DNA from: Demequina phytophila
Lineage (GTDB): Bacteria; Actinomycetota; Actinomycetes; Actinomycetales; Demequinaceae
Assembly: GCF_000971135.1 (NCBI RefSeq)
Contig: NZ_BBLW01000002.1
Location: 62,001-126,000, forward strand
DNA length: 64,000 nucleotides
Direction: 5' to 3'
The translations under genes and the position numbers were made by a program. This document shows, piece after piece, positions 8,513 to 20,100 of the stretch. How positions within the stretch are numbered: the first letter of the stretch is position 1; each line of letters opens with the position of its first letter. Below the pieces are notes generated by a model. That model had not been told where the DNA came from, made no database searches, and was given only the letters and a program-made list of their open reading frames with translations.

Positions 8513-8519
8513 CACCCTT

Positions 8520-9137
8520 ATGTCTGACATCACCGTGCTGGTCCTCGACGACCACGAGGTCGTCCGCCGTGGCATCTGCGACATCCTCGAGCGCGCGGAC
8601 GGCATCGCCGTCGTCGCGGAGGCCTCGACGGTCGCGCAGGCCGTGCGTCGCGCGGAGGCGGTGCGGCCCCAGGTGATCCTGTCGGACCTGCGCCTGCCGG
8701 ACGGCACCGGCCTCGACGTGATCAACCACGTGCGCGGCAAGCTGCCCGACACGCGCGTGGTGGTGCTCACCAGCTACGACGACGACGAGGCCCGCGCGGC
8801 CGCCCGCAACGCCGGCGCGGACGTGTTCCTCGCCAAGACGGCCGGCTCGACCGAGGTGCTCCAGGCCGTGCGCGACGCCGCATCCGGCCGCGAGCACGGC
8901 CAGCACATCTCGGTCCACGAGGACGACGTCATCGCGCGCCTCACCCCCATGGAGCGCCGCGTGCTCGACCACGTGGGCGCCGGGCTCGCGAACCGCGAGA
9001 TCGCGGAGAAGCTGGGCATCGCGGAGAAGACGGTGAAGAACCACGTCACCAGCGTGCTCGCGAAGATGGGTCTCCAGCGCCGCACCCAGGTGGTCGCGTG
9101 GGCGACCGCCAAGCGCGCCCACAGCTTCCGCGGCTGA
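8520..9137 (+). CDS. DevR/DosR-like NarL-family response regulator
   Basis: A 205-residue two-component response regulator. The receiver domain has the acidic pair in VLDDHEVVRRG (residues 9-18) and the predicted phospho-acceptor Asp56 in LSDLRLPDGTG. The C-terminal LuxR-type HTH reads REIAEKLGIAEKTVKNHV. The recognition-helix segment EKTVKN is the same as I recall for mycobacterial DevR, in which two Lys and an Asn contact the GGGAC half-site. The partner is almost certainly the convergent GAF kinase at 9284. Candidate target boxes are found upstream of cydA and of the first DoxX-like gene. Other NarL-type roles cannot be excluded. Confidence 0.88.
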   Translation: MSDITVLVLDDHEVVRRGICDILERADGIAVVAEASTVAQAVRRAEAVRPQVILSDLRLPDGTGLDVINHVRGKLPDTRVVVLTSYDDDEARAAARNAGADVFLAKTAGSTEVLQAVRDAASGREHGQHISVHEDDVIARLTPMERRVLDHVGAGLANREIAEKLGIAEKTVKNHVTSVLAKMGLQRRTQVVAWATAKRAHSFRG

Positions 9138-9283
9138 GCGGCTGGCTCGCGCGCGACCAGGTTCCACACGGGATCTGCAAGTGCGGCACTTCTACCCGCG
9201 GTTTGCAGCGCGAGTGGCACGGCGGGAGCGGTCCCAGCGCGGTCGTCGTGTGGGGACTGGTCGGGGACGGAGCGAGCCGGAGG

Positions 9284-10903
9284 TTAGCCCGCCGCCTCGA
9301 CGTTCCACTCGGCGACGGTCCCGGGCCGGCTCGATCCGGGCCGTGACGGCGCGAGCGTGAAGGTGCCGTTGCGGCGCAGCGCCCGGTTGGCCAGGTTCGA
9401 GGTACCCGAGTGGCGGTTGGTGGCGCCGCCGGGGCCGATCCCATCGTCGACGACGGTGACGGCAAGCCGCCCGCCGGCGCCGGAGATCTCCATGTACACG
9501 CTCGTCGCCTGCGCGTGACGGGCGACGTTGGACAGCATCTCGCGCACCACCGCCACGAGGTCGTCGGACAACGACGGCTCCCCGCCGATCGCGTGCGACA
9601 CCTCGCCCCAGTCGACCTGCGCGCGCGGGGCGAAACCCATCGAGTCGGTGGCCATCACCATCTCGCGCCGGATCCGCTCGGAGATGGGCTCGGCCGTGCG
9701 CTGCCCGGCGAGCGAGCTCATCACGCCACGCACCTCGTGCTGCGCGCGCTTGACGTGATCGAGGGTGCGCGTGAGGCGCGCGGCGAGGCGCGGCTCCACG
9801 TCGTGGGTGATCGCCTCGATCTGCATCGCGGTGGCGAACAGCTCCTGGGACACGAAGTCGTGGAGGTCGTCGGCGAGGCGCTGCCGTTCCTCGAGCAGCG
9901 TGGTCTTGCTCTTCACATGCGACAGCTCCGCGACGGACAGCGCCATCGCCGCCTGCGTCGCGAACCGCTGCGCGATCTCCAGATCCTCGGCGGTGAAGGA
10001 CGCCATCCCGCGGTCGCGCCACAGCATGAGCAGTCCCACGGGACGGTGCTCGGCGCTGAGCGGCGCGTAGAGGGTGGGCCCGAAGCTGCGCACCACGTCG
10101 AGCACCGTGTTGCCCGGCGGCTCCGAGGAGATGACGCCCATGCCGGACTCGATGACCTCGATGGCGCGGCCCTCGGGCGGAAGCTCGAGACCCAGGAGCT
10201 CGCCCGACTGCGGGCCAGCCGTGATCTCCATGGTCCACGTGCCGTCGACGCCGGGCAGGACCAGCGCGACGTTGACGGCGCCGGCCAGGTCCTTCGCGGA
10301 CGCGACGATGGTCTCGAACACCTCCTCGTCGCCCGGGTCCGCCAGCAGCGCCGTGGTGATGTCCTGCGACGCGGTGAGCCAGCGCTCGCGCGCCAGCGCC
10401 TTCTCGTACAGCTGCGCGTTGTCGATCGCCACGGATGCCGCGGCGGCGAGCACCTCGACGGCCGCCTCGTCCTCCGCCGTGAACTCGCCCGGCTTGCTCG
10501 CGAGGTACAGGTAGCCGAACACGCTGCCACGCACCTTGAGCGCGGTGCCGAGGAACGATCCCATGGGCGGGTGGTGCTTGGGCATGCCCTGGAACGCGGG
10601 GTGCTTGGTGAGGTTTGCGAGCACCAGGGTGCCCTCGTCGGGGATCTGCCCGAGCACGCCCACGGCGTTGGGTGCGCGCTTGATGTGCGCCCACACGCCC
10701 TCGGCCATCCCCTTGTAGTGGAAGTCGACGCTGATGCCCTCGTCGTCGAGCACGTTGATCGCGGCGTATTTCGCGCCGGTCTGCTCGATGAGCGCCGTGA
10801 GGAAGCGGTCCAACGTGTGCGCGAGGTCCAGCTCGAGGTTGAGCGAGACGATCGCGTCCGTCATGGCGTCGGACAAGCGCGCCTCCTTCCGGGGTTCAGT
10901 CAT
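9284..10903 (-). CDS. DevS/DosS-like sensor histidine kinase (two GAF domains)
   Basis: A soluble histidine kinase, 539 residues from the ATG at 10903. GAF domain 1 spans about 25-165 and GAF 2 about 190-325. A HisKA_3 dimerisation/phospho-acceptor helix ERQRLADDLHDF follows with His348, then an HATPase_c domain with VVDDGIGPGG. GAF 1 carries KHHPPMGSFLG at 109-119; from memory the equivalent His-Pro-Pro-Met of mycobacterial DosS contains the haem-iron ligand, so haem-based O2/NO/redox sensing is likely. The gene overlaps cydC by 8 nt and is the last gene of the cyd operon. A TTG at 10876 preceded by AGGAGG is an alternative start (530 aa). No membrane segment is seen. Confidence 0.88.
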   Translation of the reverse strand: MTEPRKEARLSDAMTDAIVSLNLELDLAHTLDRFLTALIEQTGAKYAAINVLDDEGISVDFHYKGMAEGVWAHIKRAPNAVGVLGQIPDEGTLVLANLTKHPAFQGMPKHHPPMGSFLGTALKVRGSVFGYLYLASKPGEFTAEDEAAVEVLAAAASVAIDNAQLYEKALARERWLTASQDITTALLADPGDEEVFETIVASAKDLAGAVNVALVLPGVDGTWTMEITAGPQSGELLGLELPPEGRAIEVIESGMGVISSEPPGNTVLDVVRSFGPTLYAPLSAEHRPVGLLMLWRDRGMASFTAEDLEIAQRFATQAAMALSVAELSHVKSKTTLLEERQRLADDLHDFVSQELFATAMQIEAITHDVEPRLAARLTRTLDHVKRAQHEVRGVMSSLAGQRTAEPISERIRREMVMATDSMGFAPRAQVDWGEVSHAIGGEPSLSDDLVAVVREMLSNVARHAQATSVYMEISGAGGRLAVTVVDDGIGPGGATNRHSGTSNLANRALRRNGTFTLAPSRPGSSRPGTVAEWNVEAAG

Positions 10904-12542
10904 CGAGGCTCACCACCGCATCCGCCAGGTCGAGGAGGGTCAGATCGTGGGTGACGAGGACAACCGTACGGCCCTCCGCCCGCATCCGTGACACCAGGGC
11001 GCGGAGCGCGTCCGCCCCCGCGTCGTCCAGGTGCTCCGCCGGCTCGTCGATCAGTATCACCGGGGCGGGAGCCAGGCCGGCGCGGGCGAGCAGCAGGCGG
11101 CGCCGCTCGCCGCCCGAGACGGAGCGCCCGCCGGTCCCCAGCTCGGTATGCAGGCCTGCGGGCAGCCCTCGCACCCAGGCGTCGAGGCCGACCACGCCGA
11201 GCGCGTCCCACGCCTGCTCCTCGGTGACGTCGCCGCGCGCGACGCGGAGGTTCTCGAGGACGGTGGTGCCGAACACGTGCGCGTCCTCAGCCGTCATCGC
11301 GACCGTGGTGCCCGTGTGGGCCGGCGAGGCGGGCACGCCGTCGACCGTCACCGCGCCCGACGCCGGCGGCAGGGCGCCCGCGACGGTGGTGAGCAGCGTG
11401 GTCTTGCCCACGCCGGACCGGCCGACCACGGCGAGCACGTGACCAGGTCCCACAGCGGCCGTGACGGGCCGCGTGGGCTCCATCCCGGGCCACGCGACGC
11501 TGAGCGCGTCGAGCGCAAGGGACGATGCGGCGGGCACCTTGCGCACGGCCGGCGCCGGGTCGGCGGCCTCCCGGTCCGCGAGCTCGGCGAGGCGGCGCGC
11601 CGCGGCGGCGGACCGGAAGTACTGCATCACGGCGGCCGGGACGGCGCCGACGGCCTCGAACGCGGCGAGCGGCAGCAGCGCCACCACGGCGGCGCCGGGG
11701 CCGTCGAGGTCCCCGTTCCGCACCGCGAGCACGCCCAGCGCCACCAGCGCCACCAGCGCCACGCCCGAGAAGAGCGCCTGGAAGCCGGCCGCCCACGCGG
11801 CAGGGCGGGCGGCGAGCTCGTGCGCCTGCTCGGCATCGCGATCCGCGGTCCGCAGGGCGGCCGCCGCCTCTGCGCCCGTGCCCCACACGCGATGCTCGGT
11901 CGCGCCGTCCATCGCGGACAGCGACGCCGCCGTCACCTCGACGTGGGCGCGCGAGCCGGCATCGGCCGCGATGCGCGCGGACCGTGCGGTGAGGAGCGCG
12001 GGCACGACACCGGCCAGGATGAGGCACGCCGCCAGCGCGATCCCGGCGATCGGCAGGAGGGCGGCGACGATCGCGATCGAGATCGCGGACACGGTCGCCG
12101 CGACGCCGAGCGGCACGATCGCGCGCACCACCGCGTCGCCGATCGCGTCGAGGTCTGCTCCCATGCGGGCGACGATGTCGCCGCGCCGCAGCCCGAGGAC
12201 GGTGCGCGCGCCCGAGCTCGCCAGCCGGTCGTAGGCCCGCTCGCGCAGGGTCACCACGCCGCGCAGCGCCGCGTCGTGCGACGCGAGCCGTTCGAGGTAG
12301 CGGAACAGCCCGCGCGAGACGCCGAAGAACCGCACGATGGTCGCGGCGAGCGCGACGTCCGCGGGGGAGGGCATCTGCGCGGCCTTCGCGATGAGCCACG
12401 CGGCGACCGCGGACAGCCCCACGGCGGACCCGAGCGCCATCGTGCCGGCGAGCACGGCCCGCACGATCGCCCAGCGGCTCACGCCCGTGTCGCGGATCGC
12501 CTCGCGCAGCAGCGCCGGGTCGGACCGGCGGCGCCCGCTCAC
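10896..12542 (-). CDS. cydC: Cytochrome bd assembly ABC transporter CydC
   Basis: A 548-residue fused membrane/ATPase half-transporter. With CydD it forms the thiol (glutathione/cysteine) exporter, also linked to haem, needed to assemble cytochrome bd. An N-terminal six-helix exporter domain is followed by an ATPase with Walker A VGRSGVGKTTLL, signature VSGGERRRLLLARAG and Walker B VILIDEPAEHLD. The GTG start overlaps the cydD stop (GTGA). The motif copy at 11519-11528 encodes Ala-Ser-Ser between the membrane and ATPase halves. It is followed, with 8-nt overlap, by the sensor kinase. Confidence 0.9.
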   Translation of the reverse strand: MSGRRRSDPALLREAIRDTGVSRWAIVRAVLAGTMALGSAVGLSAVAAWLIAKAAQMPSPADVALAATIVRFFGVSRGLFRYLERLASHDAALRGVVTLRERAYDRLASSGARTVLGLRRGDIVARMGADLDAIGDAVVRAIVPLGVAATVSAISIAIVAALLPIAGIALAACLILAGVVPALLTARSARIAADAGSRAHVEVTAASLSAMDGATEHRVWGTGAEAAAALRTADRDAEQAHELAARPAAWAAGFQALFSGVALVALVALGVLAVRNGDLDGPGAAVVALLPLAAFEAVGAVPAAVMQYFRSAAAARRLAELADREAADPAPAVRKVPAASSLALDALSVAWPGMEPTRPVTAAVGPGHVLAVVGRSGVGKTTLLTTVAGALPPASGAVTVDGVPASPAHTGTTVAMTAEDAHVFGTTVLENLRVARGDVTEEQAWDALGVVGLDAWVRGLPAGLHTELGTGGRSVSGGERRRLLLARAGLAPAPVILIDEPAEHLDDAGADALRALVSRMRAEGRTVVLVTHDLTLLDLADAVVSLDD

Positions 12543-14131
12543 GAGGCCACCTCGAGGCGCGTCGCGGTGACCTCGACCACGGCGTCGGCTGCGGCGAGCA
12601 CCTCGTCCTCGTGGGTGGCGACCACCACGGTGGCGCCGGCGTCGGCGAGCGCGCGCATCCCTGCGATCACCTCGGCGCGGGACGCGCGGTCGAGGTGCGA
12701 GGTCGGCTCGTCGAGCAGCACCACGGGGCGGCCGGACTCGAACGCGCGCGCCAGCGCGCGTCGCTGACGCTGCCCGAGAGACAGCGTGCGCCCCTCGGGC
12801 CCGAGGTCCGGACGCTGAGGCACCCACGCGACCTGGGCGAGCCAGGAGGACTCCTCCGCCGTGGCATCGTCCCGCTGCACGGTGACGTCGCCCACGGCGA
12901 CGGTGCCCGCGTCGGGCGCGAGCAGCCCGGTGAGGGCGAGCAGCGCGGTGGACTTGCCCTCGCCGTTGGGGCCGCGCAGCGCCGTGATCGCGCCGGGCGC
13001 GGCGGTGAAGGTGAGCGCGCCGGGTGCGAGACGGGTGCCGTCGGGGGTCGCGACGGCGAGAGCCTCGACGGTGAGGACGCGGCCGCGCGCGTCCGGCGCG
13101 GGGCCCAGCGACGCGCGCGAACGGGCCCGGTCCTCCTCATCCAGCAGCGAGAACGCAGCGTCCGCCGCGGCGAGGCCGTCCGCCGAGGCGTGGAAGTGGG
13201 TGCCGACGTTGCGGATCGGCAGGTACACCTCGGGCGCGAGCACCAGCACCGCGAGCGCGGTCTCGATGCCGATGTTCCCGTCGATGAGGCGGAAGCCCAT
13301 GGTGACGGCGACGATCGCGACCGCGAGCGTGGTGAGCAGCTCGAGCACCATGCCCGACAGGAACGCGACGCGCAGGGAGCCCATGGTGGCGCGACGCTGC
13401 GCGTCGCCGAGCTCGCGCACGCGCGCGGCGGGACCGCGCTCGCGGCCCAGCGCCTTGAGGGTCGGCAGTCCCTCGATGAGGTCCAGCGTGCGGGCTCCCA
13501 GCCGCTGTATCGCCGCGAGGTGCGCCGCGGAGCGCTCCTGCGTGACCAGCCCGACGAGGACCATGAACACCGGCACGAGCGGCAGCGTCGCGACCACGAT
13601 CACCGCGGACAGCCAGTCCAGCCCGAGCACCACCACGATCATCACGGGCGTCACGGTGACCGCGAGGGCGAGCTGGGGCAGGTAGCGCACGAAGTAGGGG
13701 AGCAGGTCGTCGAGGCCGCGCGTCACGAGCGTCGCGACCTCTGCGGTGCGGCCGCCGGCGGACCAGCGCGGGCCGCGGGTGGCGACGTGCTCGACCACCA
13801 TCTCGCGCAGCTGGGAGATCACCTGGACGCCCGCGCGGTGCGCGAGCCGCTCCTGGAGCCAGGCGACGCCGGCGCGGGCGGCGACCACGGCGCCCAGGAT
13901 GGCGAGGCCGGTCGCGAGGGTGCGGGCGCCTTCCGGGACGATGAGGCCCCACCAGTGCAGGCCGTCGTCGGCGAGCGGGACGGGGGACAGGATCGGCGCG
14001 AGGAGCCGGGCGATGACGAGGGCCTGCACCAGGATGAGCAGGGCCGTGACAAAGCCCAGGCCCGCCGTCACGAGGATGTGGCGGCGGGCCGGGCCGATCC
14101 GGCGGACGAGCCGCGGATCGAGGGGCTTCAT
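12539..14131 (-). CDS. cydD: Cytochrome bd assembly ABC transporter CydD
   Basis: The 530-residue partner half-transporter of CydC. The membrane domain includes ATRGPRWSAGGRTAEVATLVTR; the ATPase has Walker A LRGPNGEGKSTALL, signature LSLGQRQRRALARA and Walker B VVLLDEPTSHLDRASR. It starts immediately after the cydB stop with no gap, and its own stop overlaps cydC. A motif copy at 12864-12873 is read Asp-Asp-Ala. Confidence 0.9.
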   Translation of the reverse strand: MKPLDPRLVRRIGPARRHILVTAGLGFVTALLILVQALVIARLLAPILSPVPLADDGLHWWGLIVPEGARTLATGLAILGAVVAARAGVAWLQERLAHRAGVQVISQLREMVVEHVATRGPRWSAGGRTAEVATLVTRGLDDLLPYFVRYLPQLALAVTVTPVMIVVVLGLDWLSAVIVVATLPLVPVFMVLVGLVTQERSAAHLAAIQRLGARTLDLIEGLPTLKALGRERGPAARVRELGDAQRRATMGSLRVAFLSGMVLELLTTLAVAIVAVTMGFRLIDGNIGIETALAVLVLAPEVYLPIRNVGTHFHASADGLAAADAAFSLLDEEDRARSRASLGPAPDARGRVLTVEALAVATPDGTRLAPGALTFTAAPGAITALRGPNGEGKSTALLALTGLLAPDAGTVAVGDVTVQRDDATAEESSWLAQVAWVPQRPDLGPEGRTLSLGQRQRRALARAFESGRPVVLLDEPTSHLDRASRAEVIAGMRALADAGATVVVATHEDEVLAAADAVVEVTATRLEVAS

Positions 14132-15169
14132 CTAGGCGTTCGTCTTCCTCTTGGGGAAGAAGGTCAGCTCGCTGTGCTCGGGGATGTGCTCCATCGACAG
14201 GCGCTTGCGGAACACCCAGTAGGTCCACGCCTGGTAGAGCAGCACGATCGGCGTCATCACGACCGCCACCCAGGTCATCACCGTGAGCGTGTAGTCCGTC
14301 GAGGAGGCGTTGTCGACCGTGAGGGAGTTGGCCGGGTCGATCGCGGGCATCACGTTCGGGTACATCGAGCCGAAGATCAGCACCACCGCGCCGACGATCG
14401 CGACGGCGTTGGCGACGAACGCGAACCCGAAGCGGCCCTTGACGGTCGCGAGCCACGCGCCCACGAGCGCGACGGCGGCGAGCACCACGGCGCCCCAGGT
14501 CCAGGTGTTGCGCGAGTAGGCGAGCTGCGCCCACACGGCCCACACGCCGGCGACCACGATCGCCGCGACGGACGCCTTGCGGGCGAACGCCTCGGCGCGC
14601 TCGCGGATCTCGCCGTCGGTCTTGAGCGACAGGAAGATCGCGCCGTGCGACAGGAAGATCGCGAGGGTCACCAGGCCGCCCAGCAGGGCGAACGGGCTGA
14701 GCAGGTCGAAGAAGTTCCCCACGTACTGGTGGTCGGCGTCGAGGTTGACGCCGCGCACCAGGTTCGCGAATGCGACGCCCCACAGGATCGACGGCACCCA
14801 GGCGGAGCCGATGATCACGTAGTCCCAGCGCGTGCGCCAGGTCTGGTCGTTGATCTTGCCGCGGTACTCGATCGCGACCGCGCGGACGATCAGCGCGACC
14901 AGGATGAGCAGCAGCGGCAGGTAGAAGCCGGAGAACATGGTGGCGTACCACTCGGGGAACGCCGCGAACGTGGCGCCGCCGGCGGTCAGCAGCCACACCT
15001 CGTTGCCGTCCCACACGGGGCCGATCGTGTTGAGCACCACGCGACGGCCCTTGTTGGAGCGGCCGATGATGGGCATGAGCATGCCGACGCCGAAGTCGAA
15101 GCCCTCGAGCACCAGGTAGCCGGTCCACAGGACCGCGATGAGGATGAACCAGAAATCTGCGAGTTCCAT
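14132..15169 (-). CDS. cydB: Cytochrome bd quinol oxidase subunit II
   Basis: A 345-residue integral membrane protein. It opens with the diagnostic MELADFWFILIAVLWTGYL followed by VLEGFDFGVGML, and has the expected series of about eight hydrophobic helices and a GPVWDGNEVWLL segment. Subunit II supports the quinol:O2 oxidoreductase formed with CydA. It lies between cydA and cydD with essentially no spacer. Confidence 0.96.
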   Translation of the reverse strand: MELADFWFILIAVLWTGYLVLEGFDFGVGMLMPIIGRSNKGRRVVLNTIGPVWDGNEVWLLTAGGATFAAFPEWYATMFSGFYLPLLLILVALIVRAVAIEYRGKINDQTWRTRWDYVIIGSAWVPSILWGVAFANLVRGVNLDADHQYVGNFFDLLSPFALLGGLVTLAIFLSHGAIFLSLKTDGEIRERAEAFARKASVAAIVVAGVWAVWAQLAYSRNTWTWGAVVLAAVALVGAWLATVKGRFGFAFVANAVAIVGAVVLIFGSMYPNVMPAIDPANSLTVDNASSTDYTLTVMTWVAVVMTPIVLLYQAWTYWVFRKRLSMEHIPEHSELTFFPKRKTNA

Positions 15170-15182
15170 GAGCGGGGACTCC

Positions 15183-16655
15183 TTAGTACGCGAAGGACAG
15201 CGGGGACTGGTCGTCGTCCTTGCGGACCACGGGCTCCTCGACCACGGGCGCGCCCTCGACGGCGTAGCGCTGCATGAGGCGGAACCAGAAGACGGCGAGC
15301 GTCGCGTAGACGAGCGTGAACGTGATCATGGAGGTGAGCACCTCGCCCGCGCTCACCGAGGTCGAGTAACCGAACAGGGTCATGAGCATCACCTGGTCGG
15401 AGCCCGTCGGGTTGGGCGCCACCACGAACGGCTGACGGCCCATCTCGGTGAAGATCCACCCGAAGCTGGCGGCGAGGAACGGCATGGGCAGCGACACGAG
15501 CGCCAGGGTCTTCATCCAGCCCTGGGTCACCACGCCCTTCTTGCGCGTGAACCACAGGATGGCGAGCGCGAGGGCGGCGGAGAACGCGGCGAGCCCGATC
15601 ATCAGGCGGAAGGTCCAGTACGTGACCGCGAGGTTGGGGCGGTACTCGATCTCCTCGCCGTCGGGCGTGGTCGCACCGTAGCGCTCGGCGTACTGCTCCT
15701 GGAGGTCGTCGAGGCCGGTGACCTCCGCGTTCCAGTCGCCGGTGGCGAGGTACGAGGTGAGGCCGGGGATCTCGAGGATGTGCTTGACCGAGGACGGGTC
15801 GTCGCCCGCGAGGTTGCCGATCGCGAGCAGCGAGAACGGAGCCGGCTGCTCGGTGTCGACCAGGCCCTCCGCCGCGGCCATCTTGATGGGCTGCTGCTTG
15901 AACATGAGCTTCGCCTGGATGTCGCCGGTGATGATCACCGCGACGCCCGCGAGCAGCATGACGACGGCCCCGAACCGTGCCGCGGTGCGGTACATCGAGA
16001 GGTCCTGGTGCGCGGCGTCCTCGCGGTGGCGGCGGACCATCCAGTACACGGCGATGCCCGCGACGAACGTGCCGGCCACCAGGAACGCTGTCGCGATGAC
16101 GTGCGGGAACGCGACCAGCGTCGTGTTGTTGGTGAGGACGGCCCCGATGTCGTTCATCTCGGCGCGGCCGGTCTCCGGGTTGTACTCGGCACCCACGGGG
16201 TGCTGCATCCACGAGTTCGCGGCGATGATGAAGTAGGCGGACAGCAGCGAGCCGATCGAGAACGCCCACACGGTCGCCAGGTGGACCTTCTTGGGCAGGC
16301 GGTCCCACCCGAAGATCCACAGACCCAGGAACGTCGACTCGAGGAAGAAGGCGAGCAGCGCCTCCATCGCGAGCGGGGCGCCGAACACGTCGCCCACGAA
16401 CCGCGAGTACTCGGACCAGTTCATGCCGAACTGGAACTCCTGCACGATGCCGGTGGCGACGCCGAGCGCGAAGTTGATGAGCAGCAGCTTCCCGTAGAAC
16501 TTGGTGAGGCGCAGCCACTTCTCGTTGCCGGTGCGCACCCAGGCGGTCTGCATGATCGCGACCAGCATCGACAGGCCGATCGTGAGGGGGACGAGCACGA
16601 AGTGGTAGACGGTGGTGATACCGAACTGCCAGCGCGCAAGCTCAAGCGCTTCCAT
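15183..16655 (-). CDS. cydA: Cytochrome bd quinol oxidase subunit I
   Basis: A 490-residue haem-bearing subunit that oxidises quinol and reduces O2 to water at haem d. The N-terminus MEALELARWQFGITTVYHF places His18 at the position of the haem b595 ligand, and the quinol-site segment MGRQPFVV (GRQPW-type) is present. The Q-loop is short, as in Gram-positive enzymes. I chose the ATG at 16655, which follows AGGAGG by 9 nt and gives the standard length; longer readings of the frame extend into non-coding DNA. First gene of cydA-cydB-cydD-cydC-kinase. A DevR-box-like palindrome lies 62-75 nt upstream. Confidence 0.97.
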   Translation of the reverse strand: MEALELARWQFGITTVYHFVLVPLTIGLSMLVAIMQTAWVRTGNEKWLRLTKFYGKLLLINFALGVATGIVQEFQFGMNWSEYSRFVGDVFGAPLAMEALLAFFLESTFLGLWIFGWDRLPKKVHLATVWAFSIGSLLSAYFIIAANSWMQHPVGAEYNPETGRAEMNDIGAVLTNNTTLVAFPHVIATAFLVAGTFVAGIAVYWMVRRHREDAAHQDLSMYRTAARFGAVVMLLAGVAVIITGDIQAKLMFKQQPIKMAAAEGLVDTEQPAPFSLLAIGNLAGDDPSSVKHILEIPGLTSYLATGDWNAEVTGLDDLQEQYAERYGATTPDGEEIEYRPNLAVTYWTFRLMIGLAAFSAALALAILWFTRKKGVVTQGWMKTLALVSLPMPFLAASFGWIFTEMGRQPFVVAPNPTGSDQVMLMTLFGYSTSVSAGEVLTSMITFTLVYATLAVFWFRLMQRYAVEGAPVVEEPVVRKDDDQSPLSFAY

Positions 16656-16686
16656 GGGACGGGGACCTCCTAGGTTGTTAGGTGAA

Positions 16687-16692
16687 AAACTA
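16687..16692 (-). promoter_or_regulatory. Predicted -10 box of cydA
   Basis: On the minus strand TAGTTT lies 32 nt before the ATG, putting the start site near 16680. No good -35 is seen; the DevR-box-like palindrome occupies that side, as expected for an activated promoter. Confidence 0.35.
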
Positions 16693-16716
16693 GTCGTGAG
16701 CGTCTTTCCGCGCATC

Positions 16717-16730
16717 AGGACCTTGGTCCC
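16717..16730 (-). promoter_or_regulatory. DevR-box-like palindrome upstream of cydA
   Basis: On the minus strand GGGACCAAGGTCCT has the 14-bp geometry of the mycobacterial DevR/DosR core GGGACTWWAGTCCC, with a fully symmetric GGACC-N2-GGTCC. Its centre is about 43 nt upstream of the predicted cydA start site, a class-II activator position. A DevR-like regulator and DevS-like kinase are encoded next to this operon. Confidence 0.55.
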
Positions 16731-17047
16731 GCCGGGCGCTTCGATGGCCCGCGGACCAGCGACGTCGATCACGCGTAGGCGGGAACCCCCTCCGGCGACA
16801 CGGACCGCGGTTTCCCGCTTTCCCTGGCGCCTGTGACACAATGGCCCGTAGGTCAGGCGCCCAGCCACACCGGGTGCCCACCGCGCGACAGACGCAGCGA
16901 GGACGTAGCTGCCAGTCCCGCCAGATCCCGCTGGTCTACAGGCCGCAGGCGGAGAAAACGGGGATGGGCGCTCGAGATCGCCGCTGTCCGCCGCGACCAG
17001 CAGACTTCCGTGGCCACGGATCGTGAGCCGCGAACGACGATGAGGTC

Positions 17048-17069
17048 GGGACCCCGTGTGGGGGGTCCC
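17048..17069 (+). promoter_or_regulatory. Hairpin in the rne leader
   Basis: GGGACCCC (17048-17055) and GGGGTCCC (17062-17069) form a perfect 8-bp stem with a 6-nt loop, 17 nt before the TTG start. RNase E mRNAs in other bacteria are autoregulated through 5'-leader stem-loops, so a similar role is possible. Confidence 0.4.
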
Positions 17070-17086
17070 GATTCGAGGTACCCGCG

Positions 17087-19605
<2,519 letters not shown>

Positions 19606-19609
<4 letters not shown>

Positions 19610-20100
19610 CCGTTCCCGACGGCTGGATCGTGATCGAGGCGCGCCACACGGCGCGCCTCGACGCGTCTCGCGACCAGCTGCTCGCTGCGGAGCTCGACCT
19701 CGCGTTCCAGGGCGAGGCGACCGGGGTCGACTTCACCGACGTGATCGAGTCCGCGCCTGGGGTCCCGCACACGTGGTCGCAGGTCGCGCGGTCCGGCCCG
19801 TTCCGTCAGCGCTTCGCGAGCACGCTCGAGTCCGCGGACCCCGTGGTGACGCGATCGGTGAGCAGCGACTACCTCGTGCAGACCGTGACCACGGCGGTCG
19901 ACGACGCGCCGGGCGCCGACGGCAGGATCGAGGTCGCATGGACGGTGCGCACCGAGCTCACCGCACAGGACGGGCTGAGCCGGTGGATCCAGCGTGTCTC
20001 GCGGGCGCGCACGCAGCGCGCGCTTCAGCGGGCCTTCGATCGCACCATGACCCGCTGGGCCGCCGCCGTCGAGGCGCGCGCGGCGGGCGAGCGCGCCTGA
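19606..20100 (+). CDS. Hypothetical protein between rne and rplU
   Basis: A 164-residue soluble protein I do not recognise. It has no signal peptide or membrane span and no cysteines. It looks alpha/beta with an amphipathic C-terminal helix (SRARTQRALQRAFDRTMTRW). GTG start overlaps the rne stop (GTGA), so it is translationally coupled to RNase E. Alternating hydrophobic strands (GWIVIEARHTARLD; GRIEVAWTVRTEL) could fit a small START-like or ribosome-associated fold, but nothing here proves it. Confidence 0.7.

Larger units (their letters stand above)
16656..17086. other. Divergent intergenic region cydA/rne
   Basis: This 431-nt gap holds the cydA promoter and DevR-like box on its left. The rest is an rne leader that may begin near 16845 (a weak CACAAT at 16837-16842) and ends in the hairpin at 17048-17069. 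I see no convincing small ORF or structured RNA family in it. Confidence 0.5.

Noticed and set aside
9138-9283. A terminator between the convergent regulator and kinase
   Set aside because: Only short imperfect stems (for example AAGTGC/GCACTT) are visible; not strong enough to report as a feature.
12611-15277. An 888-codon plus-strand frame across cydD-cydB
   Set aside because: Antisense to well-supported cydD and cydB. His/Glu/Arg-rich composition is a product of GC-rich third positions, and it has no start signal.
17048-17069. GGGACCCC...GGGGTCCC as another DevR-type box
   Set aside because: The half-sites are separated by the wrong distance for the 14-bp core; it is better read as an RNA hairpin in the rne leader.
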